Positions 19,759 through 29,259 of a DNA stretch of 64,000 nt are shown here, piece after piece. The stretch lies in NCBI GenBank assembly GCA_000613465.1, contig BAJA01000019.1, positions 34,451 through 98,450 on the forward strand, read 5' to 3'. The number at the start of each line of letters is the position of its first letter. The first letter of the stretch is position 1. The notes beneath the pieces were generated by a model. The model was not told where the DNA came from. It did not search any database and saw only the letters and a program-made list of their open reading frames with translations. This DNA is from Bacteroides nordii WAL 11050 = JCM 12987 (GTDB taxonomy: Bacteria; Bacteroidota; Bacteroidia; Bacteroidales; Bacteroidaceae). The position numbers and the translations under genes were made by a program.

Positions 19759-21068
19759 ATGATTTTACAATTGGCATTTGTACTAACAGCTATTATTATC
19801 GGAGCTCGCTTAGGCGGCATCGGATTGGGAGTAATGGGAGGTGTCGGATTAGCGATACTTACCTTCGTATTCGGTCTGCAACCGACTGCGCCTCCTATTG
19901 ATGTGATGTTGATGATTGCCGCTGTTATTTCGGCAGCCTCCTGTATGCAAGCGGCCGGAGGGCTCGACTACATGGTAAAATTAGCCGAAAAGCTGCTACG
20001 CAAAAACCCTTCACATGTCACGATCCTCAGCCCGATTGTGACGTATCTGTTCACTTTCGTTGCAGGAACAGGACACGTAGCCTATTCGGTCCTGCCGGTT
20101 ATTGCAGAGGTTGCCACTGAAACCAAGATACGCCCGGAAAGGCCGCTCGGTATAGCTGTTATTGCATCGCAACAGGCTATTACGGCAAGTCCTATTTCTG
20201 CTGCTACAGTTGCTCTGTTGGGACTATTGGCCGGATTTGATATCACTCTGTTTGATATTCTGAAAATAACAATCCCGGCTACAATCATAGGTGTACTGGT
20301 AGGCGCTTTTTTCTCCATGCGGTAGGTAAAGAACTGATAGACGATCCGGAATATCAAAAGCGCGTTGCAGAAGGAATGATAAAAGAGCACAAAGTGAAGA
20401 TCAAAGATGTGCAGAACAAACGCCATGCGCTGGTTTCGGTACTCATTTTCATATTAGCTACCGTGTTTATTGTATTCTTCGGCTCATTTGAGGGAATGCG
20501 CCCTTCATTCCTTATCGACGGAGAAATCGTCACATTAGGCATGTCTTCCATCATAGAGATTGTCATGCTATCAGCCGCCGCCCTTATTCTATTGTTTACT
20601 AAGACTGACGGCCTCAAAGCTACACAAGGTTCTGTTTTCCCGGCAGGAATGCAAGCAGTAATCGCTATCTTCGGAATAGCATGGATGGGTGATACATTCC
20701 TCCAGGGGAATATGGGCGAACTAACCCAATCCATCGAAGGAGTTGTACGCGAAATGCCCTGGTTATTTGGTATCGCACTATTCGTCATGTCTATCCTGCT
20801 TTACAGCCAGGCTGCCACTGTACGTGCACTGATGCCACTGGGTATTGCACTGGGTATCTCACCCTATATGCTGATAGCCATGTTCCCGGCAGTGAATGGA
20901 TATTTCTTCATTCCGAATTACCCTACCGTAGTAGCAGCTATCAATTTTGACCGTACGGGCACAACAAAAATAGGTAAATATGTGTTGAATCATTCCTTTA
21001 TGATGCCCGGCATTGTATCTACGGTGGTAGCAATCGTACTGGGACTCTTATTCATACAATTTTATTAA
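19759..21068 (+). CDS. dcuB: Anaerobic C4-dicarboxylate transporter (DcuA/DcuB type), with a frame break
   Basis: Two frames join into one ~435-aa membrane protein: 19759-20325 ([24 protein letters not shown]..., ending GAFFSMR) and the remainder up to 21068, picking up at [14 protein letters not shown]. Hydrophobic helices and the [13 protein letters not shown] and [15 protein letters not shown] motifs fit DcuA/DcuB fumarate-succinate or aspartate antiporters. The break is at about 20321 (CGG TAG GTA); one additional base gives R-V-G-K and an open frame. DcuA and DcuB cannot be separated by eye. It is followed at 36 bases by the asparaginase gene, so an operon is likely. Confidence 0.88.
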
Positions 21069-21104
21069 ACCGAAAATATTATTAACCTAAACAACCATTT
21101 AGTC

Positions 21105-22166
21105 ATGAAAGAATTAAAAAAACTGAGTTTGATAGTAGTCTCGTTACTATTCTCCGTCACCCTGGCTTTTGCTGCGGGAAAACCTAATATCCATATTCTT
21201 GCTACGGGCGGAACCATTGCCGGAACAGGTACATCGGCCACTTCAACTAACTACACTGCCGGGCAAGTAGCGATCAGCACGCTGCTGGATGCAGTACCCG
21301 GATTGAACGACATAGCTAATGTAACCGGTGAACAGATTGTAAAAATCGGTTCGCAGGATATGAACGATGCGGTGTGGTTAACACTTGCAAAAAAGATAAA
21401 CGAATTGCTGAGACGTCCGGATATAGACGGTATCGTCATCACCCACGGAACGGACACTATGGAGGAAACGGCCTATTTCCTTAACCTGACGGTGAAAAGC
21501 TTTAAACCCGTTGTACTGGTAGGCGCCATGCGTCCTTCCACTGCATTGAGTGCCGATGGTCCGTTGAATATATACAATGCCGTAGTTACTGCCGGTGCCA
21601 AAGAATCAAGTGGCAAGGGAGTATTGGTTGCAATGAACGGCCTTATCCTCGGAGCAGAAAGTGTACAAAAGATGAACACCATTGATGTACAGACTTTTCA
21701 GGCTCCTAACTCTGGTGCGTTGGGATACATCTTCAATGGAAAGGTATTCTACAATCAGTCACCTCTGAAAAAACATACAATGCAGTCCGTTTTTGATGTG
21801 ACTTACCTGGAATCACTCCCCAAAGTAGGCATCGTTTATAGCTATTCAAATATCGAAGCTGATATGGTGGCTCCTTTACTGAGCAACGGATACAAAGGTA
21901 TTATTCATGCCGGCGTAGGCAACGGAAATATCCACAAGAATATCTTCCCGATACTGACAGAAGCCCGCAAAAAGGGAATTCTGGTAGTCCGCTCTTCCAG
22001 AGTACCTACCGGCCCGACTACTCTGGACGCAGAGGTAGATGATGCCCAATATCAATTTGTTGCTTCTCAGGAGCTGAATCCGCAGAAAGCACGTGTGTTG
22101 TTAATGCTTGCATTGACAAAAACGAACGACTGGAAACAGATTCAGAAATACTTTAATGAATACTAA
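21105..22166 (+). CDS. ansB: Type II L-asparaginase, periplasmic
   Basis: 353 aa. Signal peptide about 1-23 (FAAGKPNIHI). The first catalytic motif ILATGGTIAGTG contains the nucleophile Thr. The second, ITHGTDTMEETAYFL, contains the catalytic Thr-Asp pair. It releases ammonia and aspartate from asparagine in the periplasm; the neighbours then import and deaminate aspartate. Length and motif spacing match the family. Confidence 0.95.
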   Translation: MKELKKLSLIVVSLLFSVTLAFAAGKPNIHILATGGTIAGTGTSATSTNYTAGQVAISTLLDAVPGLNDIANVTGEQIVKIGSQDMNDAVWLTLAKKINELLRRPDIDGIVITHGTDTMEETAYFLNLTVKSFKPVVLVGAMRPSTALSADGPLNIYNAVVTAGAKESSGKGVLVAMNGLILGAESVQKMNTIDVQTFQAPNSGALGYIFNGKVFYNQSPLKKHTMQSVFDVTYLESLPKVGIVYSYSNIEADMVAPLLSNGYKGIIHAGVGNGNIHKNIFPILTEARKKGILVVRSSRVPTGPTTLDAEVDDAQYQFVASQELNPQKARVLLMLALTKTNDWKQIQKYFNEY

Positions 22167-22182
22167 AAAATGAGTGATTAAT

Positions 22183-22241
22183 GATTAGTGATAAGCGGCT
22201 ACGCTTTTACGCCGCATGGCACCAATCACTTATCACTAATC
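22183..22241. repeat. 13-bp inverted repeat between asparaginase and porin genes
   Basis: Arms GATTAGTGATAAG at 22183-22195 and its exact complement at 22229-22241, with a 33-base GC-rich loop. It lies between two co-oriented genes. It could be an attenuating hairpin or a small intergenic repeat unit; there is no T run right after it. Confidence 0.6.
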
Positions 22242-22268
22242 ACTAACCGCTAACTCACCGATCCGATT

Positions 22269-23456
22269 ATGAAAAAAATAATGTTTATACTGCTCATCAT
22301 GGGTAGTATCCAGGGGATATATGCCCAAAAGACAGAGAAGAGTAAGAAATTTATGGTTGATAAAACACTATTCGAAGAACTGACGGATGTCAAAAAGAAA
22401 TCGGATAAGTTCAACCTCTATCTCAATATGCAGGGAAGCTTCGACGCGAACTTCCGGGACGGATTTGAAGAAGGTGCTTTCAAAATGCGCCAGCTCCGTA
22501 TCGAGATGAAGGGAAATATCAATGACTGGCTTTCGTATCGCTATCGCCAGCGACTGAACCGCTCCAACGAAGGAGGTGGTATGATTGACAATATACCTAC
22601 CTCAATAGACTACGCTGGAATAGGTATCAAGCTGAATGATCAGTTTAATCTCTTTGCCGGTAAGCAATGTGCTGCTTATGGGGGTATTGAATTCGACTTG
22701 AATCCGATAGACATCTACGAGTACAGTGACATGATTGAAAACATGAGTAACTTCATGACCGGATTGAACATCGGTTATAATCTTACTTCGACCCAACAAC
22801 TCAATCTGCAGATATTGAACAGCCGCAACGGTTCATTCGACAGTACCTATGGTATCACAGAAAATGAAGAGGGGCAACGGCCTGATCTACGCTCCGGTAA
22901 ATTACCACTGGTGTACACATTGAACTGGAATGGTAATTTCAATGATGTATTCAAGACCCGCTGGTCGGCCTCCGTCCTGAGTGAAGCTAAAAGTAAGAAT
23001 ATGTATTATTATGCATTGGGTAATGAACTGAACCTGGATAAGTTCAATATGTTCCTCGACTTTATGTATTCTCACGAAGATATAGACCGGAATGGAACAA
23101 TCACCGGTATAGTAGGACGTCCGGACGGTCATAATGCTTTTGATGCCGGATACCTTTCTGTTGTAACCAAGCTGAACTATCGATTCTGCCCCAAATGGAA
23201 TGCGTTTGTAAAAGGTATGTACGAAACAGCCTCTGTCACCAAAAGTACGGAAGGAATAGCCAGAGGTAATTATCGCACTTCCTGGGGCTACCTCACCGGT
23301 ATAGAGTATTATCCGATGAAAACCAATCTGCACTTCTTCCTCACCTATGTGGGACGAACCTATAATTTCACTTCCCGTGCCAAAGTATTGGGACAAGAAG
23401 ATTACAGTACCAACCGTGTATCCGTAGGATTTATCTGGCAGATGCCGGTATTTTGA
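22269..23456 (+). CDS. Porin of the phosphate-selective porin O/P type
   Basis: 395 aa. Signal peptide about 1-19 (GSIQGIYAQ). The mature protein has the OprO/OprP-like start (FNLYLNMQGSFDANFRDGFEEGAF, MRQLRIEMKGNI) and a C-terminal aromatic strand (VGFIWQMPVF), typical for outer-membrane barrels. In this position it probably admits amino acids or dicarboxylates for the asparaginase/Dcu module, though the family name refers to phosphate. Substrate is inference. Confidence 0.85.
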   Translation: MKKIMFILLIMGSIQGIYAQKTEKSKKFMVDKTLFEELTDVKKKSDKFNLYLNMQGSFDANFRDGFEEGAFKMRQLRIEMKGNINDWLSYRYRQRLNRSNEGGGMIDNIPTSIDYAGIGIKLNDQFNLFAGKQCAAYGGIEFDLNPIDIYEYSDMIENMSNFMTGLNIGYNLTSTQQLNLQILNSRNGSFDSTYGITENEEGQRPDLRSGKLPLVYTLNWNGNFNDVFKTRWSASVLSEAKSKNMYYYALGNELNLDKFNMFLDFMYSHEDIDRNGTITGIVGRPDGHNAFDAGYLSVVTKLNYRFCPKWNAFVKGMYETASVTKSTEGIARGNYRTSWGYLTGIEYYPMKTNLHFFLTYVGRTYNFTSRAKVLGQEDYSTNRVSVGFIWQMPVF

Positions 23457-23476
23457 TATATTATAATTAATAAGAA

Positions 23477-23509
23477 AAATGCCCGATAGCTTATCACTAT
23501 CGGGCATTT
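23477..23509. terminator. Bidirectional rho-independent terminator
   Basis: Arms AAATGCCCGATAG (23477-23489) and its complement (23497-23509) with a 7-base loop. A and T runs on both sides let it serve the porin gene on the plus strand and the DUF2795 gene on the minus strand. Confidence 0.85.
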
Positions 23510-23534
23510 CTTATTTGTATCAGTCTGCTTTCAA

Positions 23535-23756
23535 TCAATATTCCTCTTCATTAAAAAAGAAATCTTCCTTACTTGGATAATCCGGCCAAATATCTTCTAT
23601 ACTCTCATAGATTTCGCCCTCATCTTCCATTTCTTGCAGATTTTCTATCACTTCAAGAGGAGCTCCCGAACGCATGGCATAATCAATTAGTTCATCCTTA
23701 GTTGCCGGCCAAGGAGCATCTTCCAGTTTTGATGCTAATTCCAATGTCCAATACAT
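23535..23756 (-). CDS. DUF2795 small protein
   Basis: 73 aa, acidic. The stretch WPATKDELIDYAMRSGAPLEVIENL, followed by YESIEDIWPDYPS, matches DUF2795. This is a small all-alpha protein found in most Bacteroidales, with no known function. A compact gene with its own 5' region; the terminator lies downstream. It is probably cytoplasmic. Confidence 0.85.
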   Translation of the reverse strand: MYWTLELASKLEDAPWPATKDELIDYAMRSGAPLEVIENLQEMEDEGEIYESIEDIWPDYPSKEDFFFNEEEY

Positions 23757-23828
23757 AAGCTATAAGTATTTAAATTGTGAATATTAATCTTAGATTCTCA
23801 TTTTTCGGCAAAAGTATAACAAAATATT

Positions 23829-24392
23829 TCACTTGCAACTATTATTCCAAAATATTTCTTCTTTTCCTTCGTTAAAATTGATTTTTCGTGATAAAACGAA
23901 GAAATAATCTGATAATCTGTTTACATAAGCCAACAAATCAGAAGAAATTGTACAGGTTTCGGATAAAGCAAGTATCCGACGCTCTGCACGACGGCAAACC
24001 GTACGGCAAATATGAGCAACAGCAGCACCAGTAGCACCTCCTGGCAACACAAAGGAGTGTAGAGGGGGAAGAATTTCGTCTGCAGCATCTATCTCATGTT
24101 CAATCTGCTCCACATCGTCAGGAATGATGATACTAACTCTATTTAGTTGAACTTTTTCCTGATCGGTAGCCAAATGAGAACCGACAGCAAACAATTTATT
24201 TTGAACTTTCTGCAGAAACGTCCTGTCACGTTCATCATTCAAGTACGTTATCAACAATCCAATATTTGAATTCAATTCGTCTATTGTGCCATAAGCTTCC
24301 AGACGGATATGAGTCTTCGGGACACGTGTGCCACCAATCAATCCGGTAGTACCCAGATCACCGGTCTTTGTATATACAAGGCTCTTTTTCAT
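23829..24392 (-). CDS. PduO-type cob(I)alamin adenosyltransferase
   Basis: 187 aa. The N-terminal [15 protein letters not shown] is the ATP-binding signature of PduO-type enzymes, followed by [18 protein letters not shown] and a C-terminal [11 protein letters not shown]...[14 protein letters not shown]. It transfers the adenosyl group of ATP to reduced cobalamin to make coenzyme B12, as needed for methylmalonyl-CoA mutase in Bacteroidales. It lies 72 bases from DUF2795 on the same strand. Confidence 0.93.
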   Translation of the reverse strand: MKKSLVYTKTGDLGTTGLIGGTRVPKTHIRLEAYGTIDELNSNIGLLITYLNDERDRTFLQKVQNKLFAVGSHLATDQEKVQLNRVSIIIPDDVEQIEHEIDAADEILPPLHSFVLPGGATGAAVAHICRTVCRRAERRILALSETCTISSDLLAYVNRLSDYFFVLSRKINFNEGKEEIFWNNSCK

Positions 24393-24442
24393 AATCTTTA
24401 TTTTATGAGTGATTCTTTTCTATGGTTAACACACAAAGATAA

Positions 24443-25072
24443 TCAGAAGTTGACTATATAGTGCTGTTTTATCTTTGTTTTATCAAAGAAAAGAATTCCC
24501 ACGTCATAAAGATCAAATGTAATGCCTACTTTATCATCGGTTTTCAAGCGTTTCCAAAGCTGTTTCATCGCTCCGGAATAATGTATGCCACCGATAACAA
24601 AAACACTTTGCTGCGTAGAACGGGCCGCACAGATGCGAAATACCTCTTCTACAAAAGATGGATCCTTCGCCTTATGAATATAGAGGAGATCAACCGGCAC
24701 ACCTGCCTCCAGAAATAACTCGGAAAGCTCCGAAGCAAATGTATAATCGACCGTTGCTTTTCCGGATTGCAGATAGAGCGAGGAGGAGGAAGGTACGCCT
24801 GCGTCTACAATAGTATCGGGCTGTACTCTGTTGACCAAGCGGAACAGCAGCCGCTTCACTTTCCGGGATTCACTTTTCCAACCCTTACCGTGATTCCGTT
24901 TCTGTTTCTCCTCTTCCGCTTCCAGTTCTTTATAAGCATAGTAAGGTGTTTTCTCGTAAATGAGGCAAGTAATCAGCTCAAAAGCAAAGGGGGAATGTAC
25001 TCCGTATCCGCAACGATGGCGAATGCGGGAAAGCCAGATAAAAGGACGTTTCAAAGTCAGTATAAGATTCAT
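24443..25072 (-). CDS. Conserved Bacteroidales SAM-methyltransferase-like protein
   Basis: 209 aa. The N-terminus FIWLSRIRHRCGYGVHSPFAFELI and the C-terminus VGITFDLYDVGILFFDKTKIKQHYIVNF are conserved in a Bacteroidales family annotated as class I methyltransferase-like. A weak glycine-poor nucleotide-binding motif (TIVDAGVPSSSSLYL) is seen in place of the usual GxGxG, so catalytic activity is doubtful. No signal peptide. The ISL3-like element has inserted just upstream of the start without cutting the gene, which may separate it from its promoter. Confidence 0.7.
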   Translation of the reverse strand: MNLILTLKRPFIWLSRIRHRCGYGVHSPFAFELITCLIYEKTPYYAYKELEAEEEKQKRNHGKGWKSESRKVKRLLFRLVNRVQPDTIVDAGVPSSSSLYLQSGKATVDYTFASELSELFLEAGVPVDLLYIHKAKDPSFVEEVFRICAARSTQQSVFVIGGIHYSGAMKQLWKRLKTDDKVGITFDLYDVGILFFDKTKIKQHYIVNF

Positions 25073-25107
25073 CGTTTGCTATATTGGAATTTTCATGCAA
25101 AGATATA

Positions 25108-25115
25108 GTTTTTTC
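25108..25115. repeat. Left target-site duplication of the IS
   Basis: GTTTTTTC, directly repeated at 26549-26556 on the other side of the element. Confidence 0.85.
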
Positions 25116-25159
25116 GGCTCAGTTGTAATTCTTGGGGGATTAAGTTTTGTCAAGTCCCC

Positions 25160-26085
25160 TCATGCATATACCTTTGCTAGCCTAAAAAGGAAGAAGCTCA
25201 TATCCACTACTCCTCTAAATGATGCCCTAAATGCTTTGATTTTAGCATTAAATGCTTCCGCTGCTGCATTTGTACTCCTGTTCACAAAGAAGTTCAAAAT
25301 CCTTTCATAATGGTTCTCAATAGAGTTTGCCACTGTTGTGAATGTATCGTATCCATATTCTTCAATCTTATTATACCATAGTGCCAGCTTTGCTCTTGCT
25401 ACATCCTTGTCATAGTTTGTGGAAAAGATCTTTCCCAACTCCAATGAGTAGTCTTAATATCTTCAAACTGCTTGAAAAGTAATTCTGCCCTGATTTTCTG
25501 GCTCTTGGTCCATTTATCAGGTGATTTAAATAATAAATATCTGCTTCTGGCTAATAATTGCCTGAGTGTATCTCCGTTTTCGAGTTCTTCTGCTTTATGT
25601 ACTTCCCCCTTCTCTTTTGCCGCTTTCATGGCTTTATTCTCCTCTTTTATCACTTGCCATCTATATGTAATACGCAACTCTTGTACCGCTTCGTATACAA
25701 GTTTTTGTACATGAAACCTATCAATCACCTGCATGGCACGTGGAAAGCACGTTTTCGCAATCTTTTGCATGCTCCCTGCCATATCCAGTGTAATTTCTTT
25801 GACTTGATTACGCAGCTCCTGTGGCATCTTTGTAAGTACCGCAATGATATCATCGGCTTTAGTGCCCTGAATTACAGCTATAATAGAACCTTTCCTACCT
25901 CGCTTATCTCTATTTATTAAGATGGTATAAAGATCTCCCTTGCTCAAAGCCGTTTCGTCAATACATAGGCGATAACCCATATTCTTTGGATAAAGGATAT
26001 ACTCTTGGGCATGTGCTCTCTGATCCCAATTCTGGAAGTCACTCAGGTGATCTTTATATTGGCTTTGAAGCTGTTTGCCATCCAT
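25160..26085 (-). CDS. ISL3-type transposase, catalytic ORF, with a frame break
   Basis: The main frame (25399-26085) holds the DDE-type core: LCIDETALSKGDLYTILIN (first Asp), ITLDMAGSMQKIAKTCFP and VIDRFHVQKLVYEAVQELR (second Asp region). It then goes out of frame near 25450; the other frame (25160-25444) continues LGKIFSTNYDKDVARAKLALW and NSIENHYERILNFF...NAAAEAFNAKIK, the conserved C-terminal catalytic Glu region. One added base gives K-T-Y-S-L-E-L-G. The frame is also open upstream of ATG 26085 back into orfA (SCQSVAEHYC), so the N-terminus may be made by frameshifting from orfA. Because of the break the copy may be inactive as read. Confidence 0.85.
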
Positions 26086-26125
26086 ACAGTAATGCTCTGC
26101 TACACTTTGGCAGCTAACGGCGTGA

Positions 26126-26497
26126 TTATCTAAGTAATTCTTTTAAAAAAGCACCGAACTCAGCGGTTATGCGAGTACCGGTGGCTACCAAACTCCAGTC
26201 ACGACTATATGTCTGCCCTGTGGATGGATCTTCCCAGCGACGACGCTTGATACGTAAATAAACGGCTTTACCACGGATAGGGAAGTCCTGAACTTCAATC
26301 TCAGGGAGGAAACCTTTTGAGTGAAGATGTAGATCTGAGTACTCAGAAGGAATAGTGGCTTTCTCCTCTAAATAAAGAATAAAGCAAGTATCCTGAGAAA
26401 CATGATTGACTAGGGTAAAGTAATCAAGGATTCCTGAAGGCAAGAACAAGCTTAAAGAAGCAACAGGATCAATCGTTTGGGAAGAGGATGTTTTCAT
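26126..26497 (-). CDS. IS N-terminal ORF (orfA of the ISL3-like element)
   Basis: 123 aa. Contains IEVQDFPIRGKAVYLRIKRRRWEDPSTGQTYSRDW, the region preceding the helix-turn-helix in ISL3-family transposases, split off as its own gene. It probably recognises the terminal repeats. The downstream catalytic frame is offset by one base and open across the junction, so the two may be joined by +1 frameshifting or may function as separate peptides. Confidence 0.75.
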   Translation of the reverse strand: MKTSSSQTIDPVASLSLFLPSGILDYFTLVNHVSQDTCFILYLEEKATIPSEYSDLHLHSKGFLPEIEVQDFPIRGKAVYLRIKRRRWEDPSTGQTYSRDWSLVATGTRITAEFGAFLKELLR

Positions 26498-26548
26498 GAT
26501 GCAAAAATAAGAATTTTAACGCAATCCCCCAAGGTTTCAGACTGAGCC

Positions 26549-26556
26549 GTTTTTTC
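26549..26556. repeat. Right target-site duplication of the IS
   Basis: GTTTTTTC, identical to 25108-25115. Confidence 0.85.
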
Positions 26557-26596
26557 GTTTATCATCCAGCCTGAACCCCAATAGACTCTAAGCAAA

Positions 26597-26638
26597 AAAA
26601 ATGAGCCGACTCGTTTGCAACCGGGCCGACTCATTTAT
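26597..26638 (-). terminator. Possible terminator downstream of tonB
   Basis: On the minus strand a GAGTCGGC...GCTCATTTTTTTT arrangement: imperfect arms AAATGAG and CTCATTT flank a GC-rich centre, followed by eight T. It sits between tonB and the insertion sequence. Confidence 0.5.
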
Positions 26639-26656
26639 TAAATCATTTAAAAGACC

Positions 26657-27343
26657 TTACTGTAATCTGAACGTCACAGGCACTGTGTATTTCACTCTGA
26701 CCGCTTGGTTTCTCTGCATTCCGGGAGTCCATTTCGGCATAGCTTTAATAACACGAAGCGCTTCCTTATCCAGATAAGGGTCTACACTACGTACTACTAC
26801 AGGGTCGGTAATTGTTCCATCTCTGTCAACAACAAACTGGATAATTACTTTTCCCTGAATCCCTTGTTCCTGAGGGACCACAGGATACTTAATGTTTTTG
26901 TTCAGGTATTGGAACAATGCTCCGTCTCCACCCGGAAACGCCGGCATCTTTTCAACAAGAACAAAAATTTCATTCTCGACTGGCTCGTTTTCTGGTTCTA
27001 CCACAACCGGTTTGTATTTTATCACAACCGGGTCCCTTAGATCCTCAGAGCCTATAATCACTGCATCTGCTTCCAAATCGGTATCATCAACTATTTCGAG
27101 CAATTCTGCCACTTTCATAGCGGGTGGTGGAGGCGGTTCCAGCTTCTCTTCAGGATACGTAATAGGGAGAAGTGTCTCAACGAAAACGGGTTCATCGGCG
27201 AGCGAGCCGGTAGCAACTTTGATGTCATGTTGTGTCCATTCGAACGTAACGAACATGAAAGCAAGCACTACAACAAAACCCACAAGCAACCAAGTGCCGC
27301 GTTGGCTCTCAATCGCTGCTCTTTTGGATTTCTTTACTTCCAT
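26657..27343 (-). CDS. tonB: TonB energy transducer
   Basis: 228 aa. One N-terminal membrane helix at about 17-37 (WLLVGFVVVLAFMFVTF), a proline-rich stretch (EKLEPPPPPAMKV) and a C-terminal TonB domain (FPGGDGALFQYLNKNIKYP, GKVIIQFVVDRDGTI, MPKWTPGMQRNQAVRVKYTVPVTF). It couples the inner-membrane proton motive force to outer-membrane receptors such as the SusC proteins in this window. Stand-alone: no exbB/exbD next to it. Confidence 0.93.
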   Translation of the reverse strand: MEVKKSKRAAIESQRGTWLLVGFVVVLAFMFVTFEWTQHDIKVATGSLADEPVFVETLLPITYPEEKLEPPPPPAMKVAELLEIVDDTDLEADAVIIGSEDLRDPVVIKYKPVVVEPENEPVENEIFVLVEKMPAFPGGDGALFQYLNKNIKYPVVPQEQGIQGKVIIQFVVDRDGTITDPVVVRSVDPYLDKEALRVIKAMPKWTPGMQRNQAVRVKYTVPVTFRLQ

Positions 27344-27526
27344 AAAAAATGAATTTAAGTAATTAATAATAGAAAATATATATAGTATATACTATCTCTT
27401 GCTCAGATTACTTAACGCGCTTTTTTATTTGTTGTGAATATAGCATTTTTACCGATAGGGTGTTCATTGTCAAATGATTATTTAAGAAATAAGTGCGTTA
27501 TTTTCTTAAAATTAAGCTAAAAACAG

Positions 27527-27534
27527 TATCTTTG
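27527..27534 (+). promoter_or_regulatory. -7 promoter element for the NUDIX gene
   Basis: TATCTTTG fits the Bacteroidales -7 consensus TAnnTTTG and lies 27 bases before the start codon at 27562. No clear -33 TTTG was found. Confidence 0.6.
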
Positions 27535-27561
27535 CCTCAGAGAATATAAACTTTTGATTTT

Positions 27562-28118
27562 ATGGAGACAAAAAACAAAGCCTGGAAAACCCTCAGCAGT
27601 GAATATATCTTCCGTCGTCCCTGCTTACCGTACGCCAGGATGAGTTCTTGCTACCCACAGGTAACCGTATTCCGGAGTATTATATTCTGGAATATCCGGA
27701 TTGGGTAAATATGATTGCGATCACCCGCGACGGACGCTTTGTTTTTGTACGACAATACAGACCCGGAATTGCGCGAACATGTTATGAACTCTGCGCAGGA
27801 GTATGTGAGAAAGAAGATGACTCTCCACTCATTTCGGCACAACGTGAACTGCTGGAAGAGACAGGATACGGCAATGGAAACTGGCAGGAATATATGGTAA
27901 TTTCTCCGAATCCCAGTACACATACCAATACCACATATTGCTTTTTAGCCACAGACGTGGAACTCATTTCATCGCAGCATCTCGAAGATACCGAAGATCT
28001 GACAGTACATCTGTTCACACTGGAAGAGGTGAAACAACTGTTACTGGACAACGAAATAATTCAATCATTACATGCTGCACCGCTTTGGAAGTACATAGCA
28101 GAACAACGACTTACCTGA
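27562..28118 (+). CDS. NUDIX hydrolase (ADP-ribose pyrophosphatase type), with a frame break
   Basis: The true start is ATG 27562 (METKNKAWKTLSSEYIFRRP). The frame shifts near 27623 and continues from LLPTGNRIPEYYILEYPDWV. Adding one G (TG to TGG) gives RRPWLTVRQDEFLLPTGN, as in this family. The NUDIX box is visible as ISAQRELLEETGYG (core REXXEE) after CAGVCEKED. These enzymes hydrolyse nucleoside diphosphates linked to another group, often ADP-ribose. Downstream is a TonB-C protein 23 bases away on the same strand. Confidence 0.88.
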
Positions 28119-28141
28119 AAACGCCTCAACGAATAGCAGAT

Positions 28142-29156
28142 ATGAAAAAAACAATCACGACACTCTTGCTCCTGTCACTCTCACTCCGTATGACGGGACA
28201 AATCGACTATCTGGAACCGATCAAAGACTACTCTAAGTATAAGAGTGAATTAAGCGGATATTATAGCAATGTACTCTCACTGCTGAGTACAGGACTGAGC
28301 AAAAAGCCCTACGCCTGTTATGCAGTGATCCCCTCCTTTTCGCCGGAATATACAGTATCAGCAGAAACAAAAAACGGTAAATATTATCTGATTTCAAATA
28401 CATTGTCTCAAAATAGTTGGCAGGCTGAAAAAAAGTACAATAAAAGTAAATACAAAATCTACAGAAATAAGCAAAACACTCTATCAGGCATTAGGCGAAC
28501 TCCTGCAGATGGCTACTCTTCAAATTCAGGACATGGACGGCTCAACAACAGGACTGGATGGAACGACTTATTATTTTAGTACTACCAATGGTAAGGGAGA
28601 AGTTCTGACCGGAAAAAAATGGTCGCCGGACAGAGCCACATTAATGGGGCGCCTGGTACAGATCTATGAATCAGTCTATGCACTGTCGACAGGGAAAGCC
28701 ATTCCGGAAAGTCTTATTATAAACGATGCCAGGATCTTATTAAAAGATTTGCAGGAGAGAAGTAAAGCCTTTCCCGATGAATATAAGCAACCTAAATACG
28801 CCGGAATCTTTCCTGCCGGTCTGTGGCAAAGCATAGAATCGGGCAGAGAGTTGGAGTCTGTTCCTGAATTTCCTGATTATACACCCGAGAGTTATACAGC
28901 GAAACATCTGATATACCCTCCAACCCTGTTAGCTAAAGCAGCAAAAGGATACGCCTTATGCCAATTCACAATCAACAGAGAGGGAGAGGTTATTAATGCA
29001 CACATATTGAAATACTCCCATTCTGAGTTCGCAAACGAAGCGTTGAGAATTGTTAAGAGTATGCCTAAAGCGGTTCCGGCTATGTCTGAAGGTAGTCCGG
29101 TGGCATGTAACTATGTACTTTATATCCCTTTTCGTCCCACACTTGCCCGCCATTAA
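28142..29156 (+). CDS. Secreted protein with C-terminal TonB-like domain, with a frame break
   Basis: ATG 28142 gives a signal peptide (KKTITTLLLLSLSLRMTG). The first frame runs past residue 100 and then derails; the second frame covers KTLYQALGELLQMATLQIQD to the stop at 29156. The switch is in the four-A run at 28442-28445; three A join the frames (NKVNTKSTEISKTL). The C-terminus (ALCQFTINREGEVINAHILKYSH, EALRIVKSMPKAVPAM, YVLYIPFRP) is a TonB C-terminal domain. There is no membrane anchor or proline-rich spacer, so it is unlikely to energise receptors in the usual way. Role unknown. Confidence 0.75.
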
Positions 29157-29212
29157 CAAAAAGATAACGTAACGATAACAATGCGATAACATACTAATGA
29201 GTTTGAGTACCC

Positions 29213-29220
29213 TACCTTTG
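29213..29220 (+). promoter_or_regulatory. -7 promoter element for the DUF3836 gene
   Basis: TACCTTTG matches TAnnTTTG, 39 bases before the start codon at 29260. This places the transcription start downstream of the longer ORF start at 29197, supporting the shorter start. Confidence 0.65.
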
Positions 29221-29259
29221 CAACATCAAAAGGAACAAAAACTTAAAAAAATAAATAGT

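Larger units (their letters stand above)
25116..26548 (-). mobile_element. Complete ISL3-like (ISAon1-type) insertion sequence, 1433 bp
   Basis: Ends are defined by imperfect terminal inverted repeats: GGCTCAGT then CTTGGGGGATT at the left (25116-25141), and the same sequence inverted at the right (26523-26548). They are flanked by an 8-bp direct repeat GTTTTTTC (25108-25115 and 26549-26556), the duplication length of the ISL3 family. It carries two genes on the minus strand. It lies between the methyltransferase-like gene and tonB and does not break a gene. The ISAon1 name is from memory of the two-ORF organisation and should be taken as tentative. Confidence 0.85.
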
